NCBI GenBank assembly: GCA_001516055.1 | Contig: LOEZ01000017.1 | Span: 62,001 to 126,000 of the forward strand | Length of the DNA stretch: 64,000 bases | Source of the DNA: Gracilibacter sp. BRH_c7a | GTDB lineage: Bacteria; Bacillota; Desulfitobacteriia; Desulfitobacteriales; Syntrophobotulaceae | Direction: 5' to 3' | Part shown: positions 17,553 through 25,811 of the stretch, piece after piece | Layout of the letters: each line of letters opens with the position of its first letter | How positions within the stretch are numbered: position 1 is the first letter of the stretch | The notes under the pieces: model-generated | The model's input: only the letters and a program-made list of their open reading frames with translations | The model's database searches: none | Told to the model about the DNA's origin: nothing | Program-made: the position numbers and the translations under genes

Positions 17553-18344
17553 TTACTCTTCCAAAAACTCTTGACGATAAGCCTTCAAGTATCTGCGCGA
17601 AAATGGGTCCTGATTCAAGAGCAAATTAGTAGCAATTACGGTGCTGGTTAGCTTACGATCTGTCGAATCCATAATTGCAGCATCCATGCCGTGGCTCATA
17701 CAAATGGTTAAAAAATAACGATTAACAAGTTTACGCTTCGGAAGTGAATGGGAAACATTACTAAGACCTGACACTGTTTTTACGTTATATATCTTTTTAA
17801 TATCGGCAAGGCATTCGAAAAAAATAGCCGCATTATCGCTACTCACCGCAAGCGGAAGTACCAACGGATCAACATAAACTTCGTCTAAACTAATGTTTTC
17901 CTTAACCAGAACATCAATGAGTTGCCCAGCAATCTTGATCCTCTCCTCTGCGGTTTTAGGAATACCTTGGTCATCCATTGTCAAAGCAATCAACTCACAG
18001 CCATATTCCTTAGCAAGCGGAATCATACCTTTTAGCCTGCTTGTTTCCATACTGATTGAATTCAGCATAGCCTTTCCCCTATGATTTTTCAATCCTCTTT
18101 TTATAGTGGCTGGATCGACACTGTCAATACAGAGCGGAACATCAACAACTTCCTGCACGATCTTAACCATCCATTCCATGTCTTCTTGCTCGTTGTTCCC
18201 TTGGGCAGTATTTACGTCCAGAAAAGTTGCTCCACCCTCAACCTGTAAGCGAGCTAGGTCTTGAATAAATGTTTCATTCCTGTCTTGGATGGCTGTCCGA
18301 ACGGAAGGAATTGTGCTATTCAGTTTCTCTCCGATAATCAGCAT
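17553..18344 (-). CDS. Methyltetrahydrofolate:corrinoid methyltransferase (pterin-binding, MtvA/AcsE family)
   Basis: 263 aa TIM barrel that passes the methyl group from the corrinoid protein to tetrahydrofolate (or back). Pterin-binding landmarks are IIGEKLNST, GATFLDVNTA, PLCIDSV, MLNSISME, ALTMDDQGIP and VSGLSNVSHSLP. The start is the ATG at 18344 after AAGGAGGTCCCC; an upstream ATG at 18368 lacks a ribosome site. It is placed between the corrinoid protein and DUF1638, as in O-demethylase clusters. Confidence 0.9.
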   Translation of the reverse strand: MLIIGEKLNSTIPSVRTAIQDRNETFIQDLARLQVEGGATFLDVNTAQGNNEQEDMEWMVKIVQEVVDVPLCIDSVDPATIKRGLKNHRGKAMLNSISMETSRLKGMIPLAKEYGCELIALTMDDQGIPKTAEERIKIAGQLIDVLVKENISLDEVYVDPLVLPLAVSSDNAAIFFECLADIKKIYNVKTVSGLSNVSHSLPKRKLVNRYFLTICMSHGMDAAIMDSTDRKLTSTVIATNLLLNQDPFSRRYLKAYRQEFLEE

Positions 18345-18451
18345 ATAGGGGACCTCCTTTATGGTCATTCAGCAACGCTGGGGCCAGAAACCGGCCCCAG
18401 CGCTTAATTATAATATTCTTCTAGATTTAAAACTGTGGTCTTAAGCACAGA

Positions 18452-19084
18452 CTATTTTGTAGTAAATATCTTTTCTGCAATCTTGACAGCTTCACTGGCG
18501 TTGGTGGCAAAGTAATCCGCACCTACATAATTTCTCACAGTCTCGTCAACATAGTTCCCACCGATTACAACCGTTACTTTGTTCCCAATTTCCCTCACGG
18601 CCTCAATCGTATTCTTCATACCATCCTGACATCCTGTAAGTAATACGCTCATGCCCACCATTGGAGCGTTACTTTCTTTTATAGCTTGAACAAATTTTTC
18701 TGCCGGTACGTCCACTCCGAGATCAATTACGTTATATCCGGCACCTTTCAACAGCATAACAACGATATTTTTTCCTAAGTCGTGCACATCTCCTCGGACG
18801 GTTCCGATCACAATATTGCCACGGTATTCCTGATTCTCACCGGCTAAGTGCGGTTCTAATTCAGCCATCGCATCTTTCATGACCTGACCGCACAATACAA
18901 GCTCACTTAGAAAATATTCTCCGGTCTCGAAACGACTGCCCACCTCTGTCATTCCTTCTTGCAAACTGCGTACTATCTCCAGTGGACTCGTTCCGGCTTG
19001 TAACCGTTCTTTAATCAAATTTAAAACTCGATCATCTTCCAACTCAGCCATCGCACTCGCTAATTGGTCCGATAACTTTGCCAT
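18452..19084 (-). CDS. Corrinoid (B12-binding) methyl-carrier protein
   Basis: 210 aa. The N-terminal helical cap (residues 1-85) precedes the Rossmann B12 domain. The lower-ligand motif D-x-H-x-x-G is seen in GDVHDLGKNIVV, then GVDVPAEKFV, SVLLTG and VIGGNYVD. It receives a methyl group from the UroD-type methyltransferase upstream and delivers it to the methyl-H4folate enzyme downstream. It is paralogous to the corrinoid protein at 20754-21398. Confidence 0.92.
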   Translation of the reverse strand: MAKLSDQLASAMAELEDDRVLNLIKERLQAGTSPLEIVRSLQEGMTEVGSRFETGEYFLSELVLCGQVMKDAMAELEPHLAGENQEYRGNIVIGTVRGDVHDLGKNIVVMLLKGAGYNVIDLGVDVPAEKFVQAIKESNAPMVGMSVLLTGCQDGMKNTIEAVREIGNKVTVVIGGNYVDETVRNYVGADYFATNASEAVKIAEKIFTTK

Positions 19085-19139
19085 TACACACCATCCTCTC
19101 GTTGCATTCTCCTATAACCTTACGCCAACTTTTTAATTC

Positions 19140-19322
19140 TCAGCGGTGTACCCAGGACCACAGGTATATATAGGCAAAAGCGTCCAGTTGTTCCCATTCT
19201 TTTTTTAAGATGTCTGGATTACCCGCAATGGGCCCTGCAGCTTCCGCTACTTTTTGTTCCCACGGAACACATACTCCCGGCGGCAAGTTATTGGGATTTT
19301 GATTTTTCTGGGTTTCCGTCAT
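19140..19322 (-). CDS. Small conserved-looking protein in methyltransferase operon (60 aa)
   Basis: The ATG at 19322 follows GGGGAGGTAAAAAGA, a strong ribosome site. The 60-aa product (MTETQKNQNPNNLPPGVCVPW, ending IYLWSWVHR) has no recognised domain. The C-terminal Trp/Tyr-rich stretch with a single His and one Cys is unusual. It sits between the UroD-type methyltransferase and its corrinoid partner, so it may be an accessory subunit or substrate-binding helper (inference). Confidence 0.6.
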   Translation of the reverse strand: MTETQKNQNPNNLPPGVCVPWEQKVAEAAGPIAGNPDILKKEWEQLDAFAYIYLWSWVHR

Positions 19323-19359
19323 TCTTTTTACCTCCCCTGTAATAATCGAAATCCACGTA

Positions 19360-20532
19360 CTAATAAACTCCGTATTGTCTGGTAGCCTCAATCAGAGCTT
19401 CCACATTTTCTGCTTTCAAATCTGTTTGGGCAACCCCCGCCAGATCCATAATAAATCCACCATCTCTGGCATACTGGTCAAGGAGTCTCTTGACGTATTC
19501 CTTAACCTCTTCCGGCTTACCATAAGCCATCAAAGTATTAGGAACGTTGCCGCTCAGACAGAACTTTCCTCCCATAATTTCTTTTGCCTTGGCCATATCC
19601 GTTTGATCAACGTGGAAGACAATACTCTTCTCCGGTAATTCAGCAATGCTCTCTAGATATGGTGTCCAATTGCCCTCGGCGTAAAAGAGAGTGCGTTTAC
19701 CTTGTGCCCATAAAGCTTCTATAACTGCTTTAAGGGAAGGCCAGTAGAAATTATCCCATTGTTTACGGTTCAAGAAGGGGTAGCTCCCTCTATGCAACGG
19801 CATAAATGTAGGTAATGTAGTATCACCGCCTGCAGTCGCCAAAGCAAAGAAAATATTGTGTCCGATCAATACATCTAGGGCAGCTAATACCTTATCAGGC
19901 CGTTTGTGTAAATCCATCATAATTCCATGTAGACCACGTAATGTATCCCCTAAGGTGTCAAAAGGTGCTTTACCAAACCCACCAATGCCTAATGGTACCC
20001 CGAATTCTTTAGCCCACATAGCCCCAGCTTGTTGGTTTGCTCCATTAAACATCACCGTAGCTGCAGCCCCTTTGATTAATGCGATATTAGCTCGGTAAGA
20101 TCCTGGCTCGGCAAACTCAGAGTGCAGGCGCGGTAAGTATACATTAAGAATCCACTTTGTGGGATCGGCAATAAATTTATCATAATCCTCTGCCAACATG
20201 TATTCTTCTTCTACGTATTGAAACTGACGGTTTTCCTCAAGTTCCCACCCAGAGAACTTATAGTATTTCGCTCCCACTGCATCATGAGGTGTAGCCCACC
20301 AAACACTGGGTGGACAAAATAAAACATCCATCTCAAAGTCAGTTAAAACTTTGCTTGCTGCCGCAAAATTTTTATTCATGTCATAATAGATTTCCTGTAG
20401 AGTGAACCCGGCATGTTTGGCCATAAATTCACTTAGTTGCAGTCGAATAGGAACTCTGTCCGGTTTTCCTACATTCATGGCAGTAACATAGCGATTGAGA
20501 TTTTCCTGATAGATTTTTTCTTTGTCGCTCAT
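19360..20532 (-). CDS. Uroporphyrinogen decarboxylase-family methyltransferase (MtvB/MT-I type)
   Basis: 390 aa TIM barrel of the UroD superfamily, probable substrate:corrinoid methyltransferase of an O-demethylase-like system. Landmarks are GKPDRVPIRLQLSEF near the N-terminus, then AGGDTTLPTFMP and GNWTPYLESIAELP. The classical zinc set of MtaA/MtbA (H-x-C and a later GC) is not seen: the equivalent segments read FHVDQT and DLAGVAQTD, so metal ligation, if any, differs. It is the first gene of the operon and starts after AGAGGAGGGACCAC. The methyl donor is unknown; methoxyaromatics or a quaternary amine are possible. Confidence 0.82.
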   Translation of the reverse strand: MSDKEKIYQENLNRYVTAMNVGKPDRVPIRLQLSEFMAKHAGFTLQEIYYDMNKNFAAASKVLTDFEMDVLFCPPSVWWATPHDAVGAKYYKFSGWELEENRQFQYVEEEYMLAEDYDKFIADPTKWILNVYLPRLHSEFAEPGSYRANIALIKGAAATVMFNGANQQAGAMWAKEFGVPLGIGGFGKAPFDTLGDTLRGLHGIMMDLHKRPDKVLAALDVLIGHNIFFALATAGGDTTLPTFMPLHRGSYPFLNRKQWDNFYWPSLKAVIEALWAQGKRTLFYAEGNWTPYLESIAELPEKSIVFHVDQTDMAKAKEIMGGKFCLSGNVPNTLMAYGKPEEVKEYVKRLLDQYARDGGFIMDLAGVAQTDLKAENVEALIEATRQYGVY

Positions 20533-20644
20533 GTGGTCCCTCCTCTTTGTACGATGTTCTTTCTGCTTAGTAATTCTTAGTAATACACTTAAATTAGTAA
20601 TTCACCCCCAAATCCTAAACCTCAGTTATATATTTCAATGCATA

Positions 20645-20694
20645 AAAAATAGTTAAAATTTGTTATGTTGTATATACAAATTTTAACTATTTTT
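20645..20694. promoter_or_regulatory. Long inverted repeat containing a GntR/HutC-type operator
   Basis: Two 19-base arms, AAAAATAGTTAAAATTTGT and its exact complement at 20676-20694, enclose 12 bases. Overlapping the right arm is the perfect palindrome TTGTATATACAA (20668-20679), the kind of site bound by HutC-subfamily regulators such as TreR. It lies about 140 bases upstream of the UroD-type methyltransferase start. It may be a regulator target, a terminator of the upstream corrinoid gene, or both. Confidence 0.6.
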
Positions 20695-20753
20695 CTATAG
20701 TCTAGTCAATGTTTACTTTTCTGTTTTTTCTGACAATAATCCCCTAAAAATTC

Positions 20754-21398
20754 TTAATCGTCCTGACTGCGAAGCATTGGCAGTAAAATCTTCAGGGCTT
20801 CGGCAACATTATCCGCATAGAAATCTGCACCACTAAATTCTTTAACTAGCGGATTTGCCTGGTAGCCCCCTACAATAATTTTAACCTTTTCCCTCAGCCC
20901 TGATTCCTCTAATAACTCGACCACTTTCTTAACTGATCCTACACAGAACGAGAGCAAGACACTGATACCAAGGATGGATGTTCCCGTTTCATTAACAGCT
21001 TGCACAAATTTCTCCGGGGGAACGTCTATCCCCAAATCATATACCTTAAAACCGTAAGATCGGAGTAAGTAAATCATAATATCTTTTCCTAGATCATGGA
21101 TATCTCCTTCAATTGTCCCAATCACAATTGAGCATCTATGGTTACATTGGCTTGCAGGAATATACGGTTCTACAATCTTCATAATACCTGAAAAGATTTG
21201 CTTGGACATTACAAGATCGGACAAGAAATACTCGCCATCGCTATATTTTTTCCCAACTTCCTCTACCCCTTGGCGGCAACATTCCACGATTTCCATGGCT
21301 GAACTACCTAACTTTATCTTCTCTCCTACTAGAGAAAGTACTTTATCTTCATCAAGTTCAGCCATCGCCTGACGCAATTGATCATCCAAAACAAACAA
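20754..21398 (-). CDS. Second corrinoid (B12-binding) protein
   Basis: 214 aa, same architecture as 18452-19084: helical cap, then GDIHDLGKDIM with the cobalt-ligating His, GIDVPPEKFV, SVLLSF and VGGYQAN. It follows the GntR gene by 12 bases and ends before the operator hairpin, so it belongs to the regulator transcript, not the main operon. Two carriers for one methyltransferase set suggest either two substrates or a sensing role for one carrier (inference). Confidence 0.9.
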   Translation of the reverse strand: MFVLDDQLRQAMAELDEDKVLSLVGEKIKLGSSAMEIVECCRQGVEEVGKKYSDGEYFLSDLVMSKQIFSGIMKIVEPYIPASQCNHRCSIVIGTIEGDIHDLGKDIMIYLLRSYGFKVYDLGIDVPPEKFVQAVNETGTSILGISVLLSFCVGSVKKVVELLEESGLREKVKIIVGGYQANPLVKEFSGADFYADNVAEALKILLPMLRSQDD

Positions 21399-21410
21399 CT
21401 CCCGGCTAAA

Positions 21411-22166
21411 TTATTCCTTCTTGTACCATCCGTCGTAACTCGTTAATTTATATCGATCCCCTCTGTAAACCGATCTGCCCCAACCTATCGGCTTCCGATC
21501 AGGGGCATAAATTGTTTGCTCAATCACGATAACAGGGGTATTAGGTGGGACTCCGAGGATTACCGCCTCTTCTTCTGTGGTTATACTTACTTGCAAGACT
21601 TTCTTCGCTCCTATCGGCACATAATCACTATGGGCAGCAATGATTTCTGGCAAAGAAGGATCTTTTAACTCTTTTTCTAGAATGGGTTTACTTTTGGTAT
21701 AGAAAACATACTTATTCTCGCAAGCAATACGTTCGTCTTCAGCAGACAATACCGTTTTAAAATACAGAAACTTTGCATTACTATCAACTATCTCAAATTT
21801 TTCTTGAAGAAGTTTATTCGCTCTAATGATATCAGCTTGAACAAGGGTAATTTTTTGTTGAAGGCCTCTTTGTTCAATCTCCTCATTAAAATTGTTCAAT
21901 TCGAACACGATATTATCTAATTTAGGCCGGGCAACAAATGTACCTCTGCCTTGCTGTGTTGAAATCATCCCAGCAGATACAAGTTCGGCTATCGCCCTGC
22001 GTACAGTCATCCTGCTAATTTCAAACCGTGCAGCAATCTCCATCTCAGTTGGCAAGACTTCACCAGGCTGAAATTCGCCACGCCGGATTTGTCCTTCAAG
22101 AAGTTTTGCTAATTGATAGTAGATTGGAATTACTGAACTCTTGTCAATCCACGCTTCGTCACCCAT
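21411..22166 (-). CDS. GntR/HutC-family regulator (wHTH plus UTRA)
   Basis: 251 aa. An N-terminal winged helix (residues about 10-80; GEVLPTEMEIAARFEISRMTV, then STQQGRGTFVA) is followed by a UTRA effector domain (SYIPIG-like region, then PVIVIEQTIYAPDRKPIGWG). It likely controls the methyltransferase genes that follow, through the TTGTATATACAA palindrome near 20670. The effector is unknown, probably the methylated substrate. Confidence 0.88.
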   Translation of the reverse strand: MGDEAWIDKSSVIPIYYQLAKLLEGQIRRGEFQPGEVLPTEMEIAARFEISRMTVRRAIAELVSAGMISTQQGRGTFVARPKLDNIVFELNNFNEEIEQRGLQQKITLVQADIIRANKLLQEKFEIVDSNAKFLYFKTVLSAEDERIACENKYVFYTKSKPILEKELKDPSLPEIIAAHSDYVPIGAKKVLQVSITTEEEAVILGVPPNTPVIVIEQTIYAPDRKPIGWGRSVYRGDRYKLTSYDGWYKKE

Positions 22167-22269
22167 CTAATTTAAACTCCCGTTCCTGGCTATCATTAAT
22201 TACAACCTCATTCTGTCATTCTTAGATTAATTTAAGATTATGAGACTGTCAACACTTTATGCTTAGATA

Positions 22270-23136
22270 TCAATTCATCTTGTCCAACACCCTATACTGC
22301 AAGGATTCAGCCAGATGCTCTACCTGAATATCAGGACAATTATCCATATCAGCTGCAGTTCTGGCTACTCGGAGAATACGGTCGTGCGCTCTGGCACTGA
22401 AGTGCTGTTTATCAAAAACCCTTTGGAGAAGAGATTCTCCTTGTCTATCTAAGCGACATATCTCCTTTGTTTCCCGGCCTGTCATCTCAGCATTAGTCTT
22501 AATCTCTTTAAACCTTTCCCACTGTTTTTCCCTAGCTTTAACAACCCGTTGAAGGACTACTTCCGAAGTTTCTGTATTATCACCATGTTTCAACTCCTGA
22601 TAATTAAGACGAGGAACTTCAATCTGGAGGTCAAAGCGATCGAGTAAAGGGCCGGAGACCCTACCTCGGTAATTATTTATTTGAATAGGACTACAAGAAC
22701 ATAGCCGTCCCTTATCTCCAAGATAACCGCAAGGACATGGATTCATCGATCCTATAACACTGACTCGGGCAGGAAAATCTACTCTTCCCCGAGCTCTAAT
22801 TAAGGTAAACGTTCTATCTTCCAGAGGTTGCCGCAAGGACTCCAATACTTCTCGGGAAAACTCAGGCAGTTCATCAAGAAATAATACTCCATGATTGGCT
22901 AGAACCAATTCTCCAGGAATAATTTTTTGACCTCCCCCGATAATCCCTGCCACTGTAGCGGTATGGTGAGGGCTCCTAAACGGTCTGGTTGTTATCAATC
23001 TGCCTTCTCCTTGCAGCAACCCAGCAGAACTATACATCTGGGTGACTTCCAAACTCTCTTCAGAAGTAAGAGGAGGTAGGATACCGGCAAATGCTCTAGC
23101 CAGGAGAGTCTTGCCGGAACCTGGTGGACCCATCAT
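22270..23136 (-). pseudogene. comM: comM/yifB, C-terminal part (separated by the prophage)
   Basis: AAA+ Mg-chelatase-like ATPase, the branch-migration helicase of natural transformation. This part holds Walker A (MMGPPGSGKTLLARAF), Walker B (GVLFLDELPEF), the zinc-like CPCGYLGDKGRLCSC motif and the C-terminal domain. It lacks a ribosome site and the N-terminal half, which lies at 56090-56818. Joining the two host flanks at the attachment core restores the frame, giving ...GHNLLMMGPPG.... In the lysogen the gene is broken. Confidence 0.93.
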
Positions 23137-23163
23137 TAGTAAGTTATGTTACATTGTCATTTT
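23121..23163. other. attL, left prophage-host junction
   Basis: Host comM sequence ends and phage sequence begins here. AG at 23138-23139 and TTATGT at 23144-23149 are shared with attR. The AG is the centre of dyad symmetry in the reconstructed attP and attB, so it is the likely 2-bp crossover; a junction anywhere up to TTATGT would also restore comM. Confidence 0.8.
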
Positions 23164-24917
23164 CTAAAATATATGGATATTTCTCCATTTGAATATATTT
23201 GTATTACTGCCTCTTCACTAACATTGGTCATCACAACCTCGTTCTCGTTAATATCTTTAAGATATTTATCGGTTAAAGATTTAATCTGATCATTCATTTT
23301 AAACTTAAAACCTATTTCTGGTATATTAACCTCTTGGTACATCCTATGGATATCTTTTGCTTTTCTAATTTCATAGGAAATTATTTCTTGTTTTATTTCC
23401 TCAATTTCATACTCTTTTTTTGCTCCTATATTCTCTATCTTATTGATGATATTCTCTATTTCAATTATCTCATTTTTATGCTCATCATCATTTATACTTA
23501 GTGTTCTTATTTCATGCTTTAAATCTTCTATCTGTATATCGAAGCGTTCTTTTGCTGATAGATAATATTGTTCATCAATAGAATTTTGAAAGAAAAACAT
23601 ATCATTAAGTTTATTAAGCTTCTCAATTAATACATCTAGTTCTCTTGTTTTACAGCTTATTACCTCTTCATTATCTTGGTCTAATTTCTCAAATATCTTT
23701 TTTCTTACTTTCTCACAATAAGCTATGAGAATTTTTTTACTACTATAAACATAGTTATAATATTCAATTGCGATAAGTGTTATAGCATTTTCAAGATAAT
23801 CTAACTTCACATTTATACTGTTGCATGCAATAGTTCCATTTTTTTTCTTATTACCACAATTATAAAATATGTTCTCCTTATCCATATTTCTAGTAAAATT
23901 ACTTCCACAATTATGACATTTAATTAACTCGGCATACTCTGATGTTCCTTTATATATTCCCTTTTGGTTCTTAACGCTTATTTTGTTTTCTCTGATGCTT
24001 TGGCACTGGTCAAATAATTGACTAGTAATTATAGCCGGAATCTTAACATTCTTCTCCATTATCCATTCGCTTTTATCTCTTTTTTTTGGGTAATGCTTCC
24101 CGATAATGACCATACCCGTATCATATTTTTGCCTGACTGAATACCCCGCATATTTTTCATTATCAAGAATTTTGCTTATTGTACTTTTTTGAAAGTCTTT
24201 ATGTTTTCTGGTCTTTATATCATTTTCTTTTAGATAATTAATAATCCTTCTAATCCCTAATCCCTCACTATATAATTTAAAGATTTTCTGAATTACTTCG
24301 GCTTCATGGGTGACTATTTCAAGTCTATTTTCAGCTTGAATATATGTATATCCATAAATATTGCTATTTGTCATGATAATCCCTTTTCTTGCACCTTCCT
24401 GATGTCCCCAATGTACTTTACTACTTTTATCCTTGCTGTCTTGCTCATCAAATACTTGCATAAGTTTTAGCAGAAAATCTTGAGATAAATCTTTAGTATT
24501 AATATTCTGTTCAATGAAATTTATATATACATTTTTTTGGCGTAATTGATCTATTATTTCTGATGATAATGTATTTCTTGCAAATCTGCTAGTATTCTTA
24601 ATCCATATTTCATTAAATAATGGTTTTCTTTCCGATACTTGTGAATATATATGTTTTTTACCGTTTGATTTTGTTTCGATAACATCTAATCCAGCGTCAT
24701 ATAACATTTTATTAAATTGTGGCTTATTATAAAGTTTTGTCCCCGTTAATCCTTCATCAGCGTAAATTTTAGTTAATTTATATCCTGATTTATTGATTTC
24801 CCTACTGAAATATGACTGTTGGTTCTCAAAACTATTTTGTTGTTCCTTGCTGTCTGTTGATACTCTAGCATAAGCACATACCTTAATCAATTCGCAGGTA
24901 TTTAAATTTGTTTTCAA
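23157..24917 (-). CDS. Large serine recombinase (phage integrase)
   Basis: About 586 aa. The N-terminal catalytic resolvase domain has the nucleophile in CAYARVSTDSKEQQNSF; it is followed by the recombinase domain (GLGIRRIINYLKENDIKTRK) and a zinc ribbon (CHNCGSNF, then YNCGNKKKNGTIAC). Between residues about 400 and 540 lies the long coiled coil typical of phage-type members. The TTG at 24917, seven bases after GGAGG, is a better start than the ATG at 24932, which overlaps that ribosome site. It sits beside attL, as expected for the enzyme that inserted the phage into comM. Excision would need a directionality factor, not identified here. Confidence 0.95.
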   Translation of the reverse strand: MKTNLNTCELIKVCAYARVSTDSKEQQNSFENQQSYFSREINKSGYKLTKIYADEGLTGTKLYNKPQFNKMLYDAGLDVIETKSNGKKHIYSQVSERKPLFNEIWIKNTSRFARNTLSSEIIDQLRQKNVYINFIEQNINTKDLSQDFLLKLMQVFDEQDSKDKSSKVHWGHQEGARKGIIMTNSNIYGYTYIQAENRLEIVTHEAEVIQKIFKLYSEGLGIRRIINYLKENDIKTRKHKDFQKSTISKILDNEKYAGYSVRQKYDTGMVIIGKHYPKKRDKSEWIMEKNVKIPAIITSQLFDQCQSIRENKISVKNQKGIYKGTSEYAELIKCHNCGSNFTRNMDKENIFYNCGNKKKNGTIACNSINVKLDYLENAITLIAIEYYNYVYSSKKILIAYCEKVRKKIFEKLDQDNEEVISCKTRELDVLIEKLNKLNDMFFFQNSIDEQYYLSAKERFDIQIEDLKHEIRTLSINDDEHKNEIIEIENIINKIENIGAKKEYEIEEIKQEIISYEIRKAKDIHRMYQEVNIPEIGFKFKMNDQIKSLTDKYLKDINENEVVMTNVSEEAVIQIYSNGEISIYFRK

Positions 24918-24970
24918 AATCTTAGCCTCCATATTTTAACGCCTTGATAATGTTCTATTAATTATTTTAG

Positions 24971-25007
24971 TACATTGTCATTATATCAGTCATATTGCAA
25001 TAGGTAA
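24971..25007 (-). promoter_or_regulatory. Integrase promoter overlapping a copy of the attP arm sequence
   Basis: On the minus strand, TATAAT (24980-24985) with a 17-base gap to TTTACC upstream forms a plausible promoter. Its -10 overlaps the 12-base sequence TACATTGTCATT (24971-24982), which is repeated exactly in the phage arm of attL (23150-23161). Confidence 0.5.
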
Positions 25008-25289
25008 ATGTTTTATAAAATTATCATAATCTCCCTGATCTTTTATAACCGAACCCTCTTTTGTGTTGATAAAGAAATGATTTATATCAAAGTAGTCATT
25101 ATTTAAGAGTATGTAATCTTTAATAAATGGTAATTTTCTTTCTATATACAATACTTCCTGTGATAAATTTTCCGATGATCCAATACAAATAATAACAATC
25201 TCATAATGCTTGTATAATCTTTTTAACTGTTCGTATAGATTTGATTTCATCACGTAACCCAAATCTATGTAAATTTTTGTTTTACTCAT
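24990..25289 (-). CDS. Hypothetical protein, possibly HAD-like nucleotidase fold
   Basis: 99 aa, ribosome site GGAAGCGAGGGATTAA. The sequence begins KTKIYIDLGYVMKSNL and continues YEIVIICIGSS and DYILLNNDYFDINHFFIN. The strand-helix order and the IYIDLG start resemble phage 5'(3')-nucleotidases, but the catalytic D-x-D is not intact (D-L-G). It is the last phage gene before the integrase. Function unknown. Confidence 0.4.
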   Translation of the reverse strand: MSKTKIYIDLGYVMKSNLYEQLKRLYKHYEIVIICIGSSENLSQEVLYIERKLPFIKDYILLNNDYFDINHFFINTKEGSVIKDQGDYDNFIKHLPIAI

Positions 25290-25432
25290 TTAATCCCTCG
25301 CTTCCTATATTAAAAAAGAAGTACAAAATATGTACTCCTAAAGATATTATCGCTATGTAATTTAAAAAGGTTTTCACTCCATAGCTACAGAATTTAACAT
25401 TAGAGTTTATAGAATAGTTATGGTGTGTTTTT

Positions 25433-25744
25433 ATGTTTAAAATGATTTTGCTATTTCCCATAATCTTATTCATCCTCAGTATTATTGATGGAATTTTAAC
25501 TCTTTGGGGATTACGACTTAATATAATCGAAGAAGTTAATCCTATGATGAAATTTTTTATCAAGTTAAGTCCTGTAGTATTTATGGCTATCAAAATATTT
25601 CTATCACTATTACTTATTGCCCTTCTTTGGAGGATAGGAGATAGGCTACATAAATCTATTATTTATTTGTTGTGGTTTAGTTTTGTTGTTTATTCCTTGG
25701 TGATAATATTTCATATTTACTGGATTTATATTGCATTTGTATAA
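25433..25744 (+). CDS. DUF5658-like membrane protein
   Basis: 103 aa with three hydrophobic helices. The motif SIIDGILTLWGL, then IEEVNPMMKF, matches DUF5658 (helix, D-x-x-LT, E-x-NP). It is transcribed against the late genes and ends at a shared terminator. The function is unknown. In this position, at the end of the late module, a holin-like role is conceivable but not supported by sequence. Confidence 0.6.
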   Translation: MFKMILLFPIILFILSIIDGILTLWGLRLNIIEEVNPMMKFFIKLSPVVFMAIKIFLSLLLIALLWRIGDRLHKSIIYLLWFSFVVYSLVIIFHIYWIYIAFV

Positions 25745-25769
25745 CAAAAAAGCGGGTAAGAATAAAAAT

Positions 25770-25797
25770 AAGGGATGTACTATTCGGTACACCCCTT
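25770..25797. terminator. Terminator of the phage late operon
   Basis: AAGGGATGTAC and GTACACCCCTT flank a six-base loop between convergent genes. On the minus strand it is followed by TTATTTTTATT. Confidence 0.75.
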
Positions 25798-25811
25798 GTT
25801 TAACTCTATCA

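Noticed and set aside
23138-23149. tRNA gene as the integration target
   Set aside because: No cloverleaf at either junction; the target is the comM coding sequence, which is restored by joining the flanks.
25282-25593. Minus-strand frame opposite the DUF5658-like gene
   Set aside because: It overlaps a recognisable membrane-protein family on the other strand and has no family resemblance of its own.
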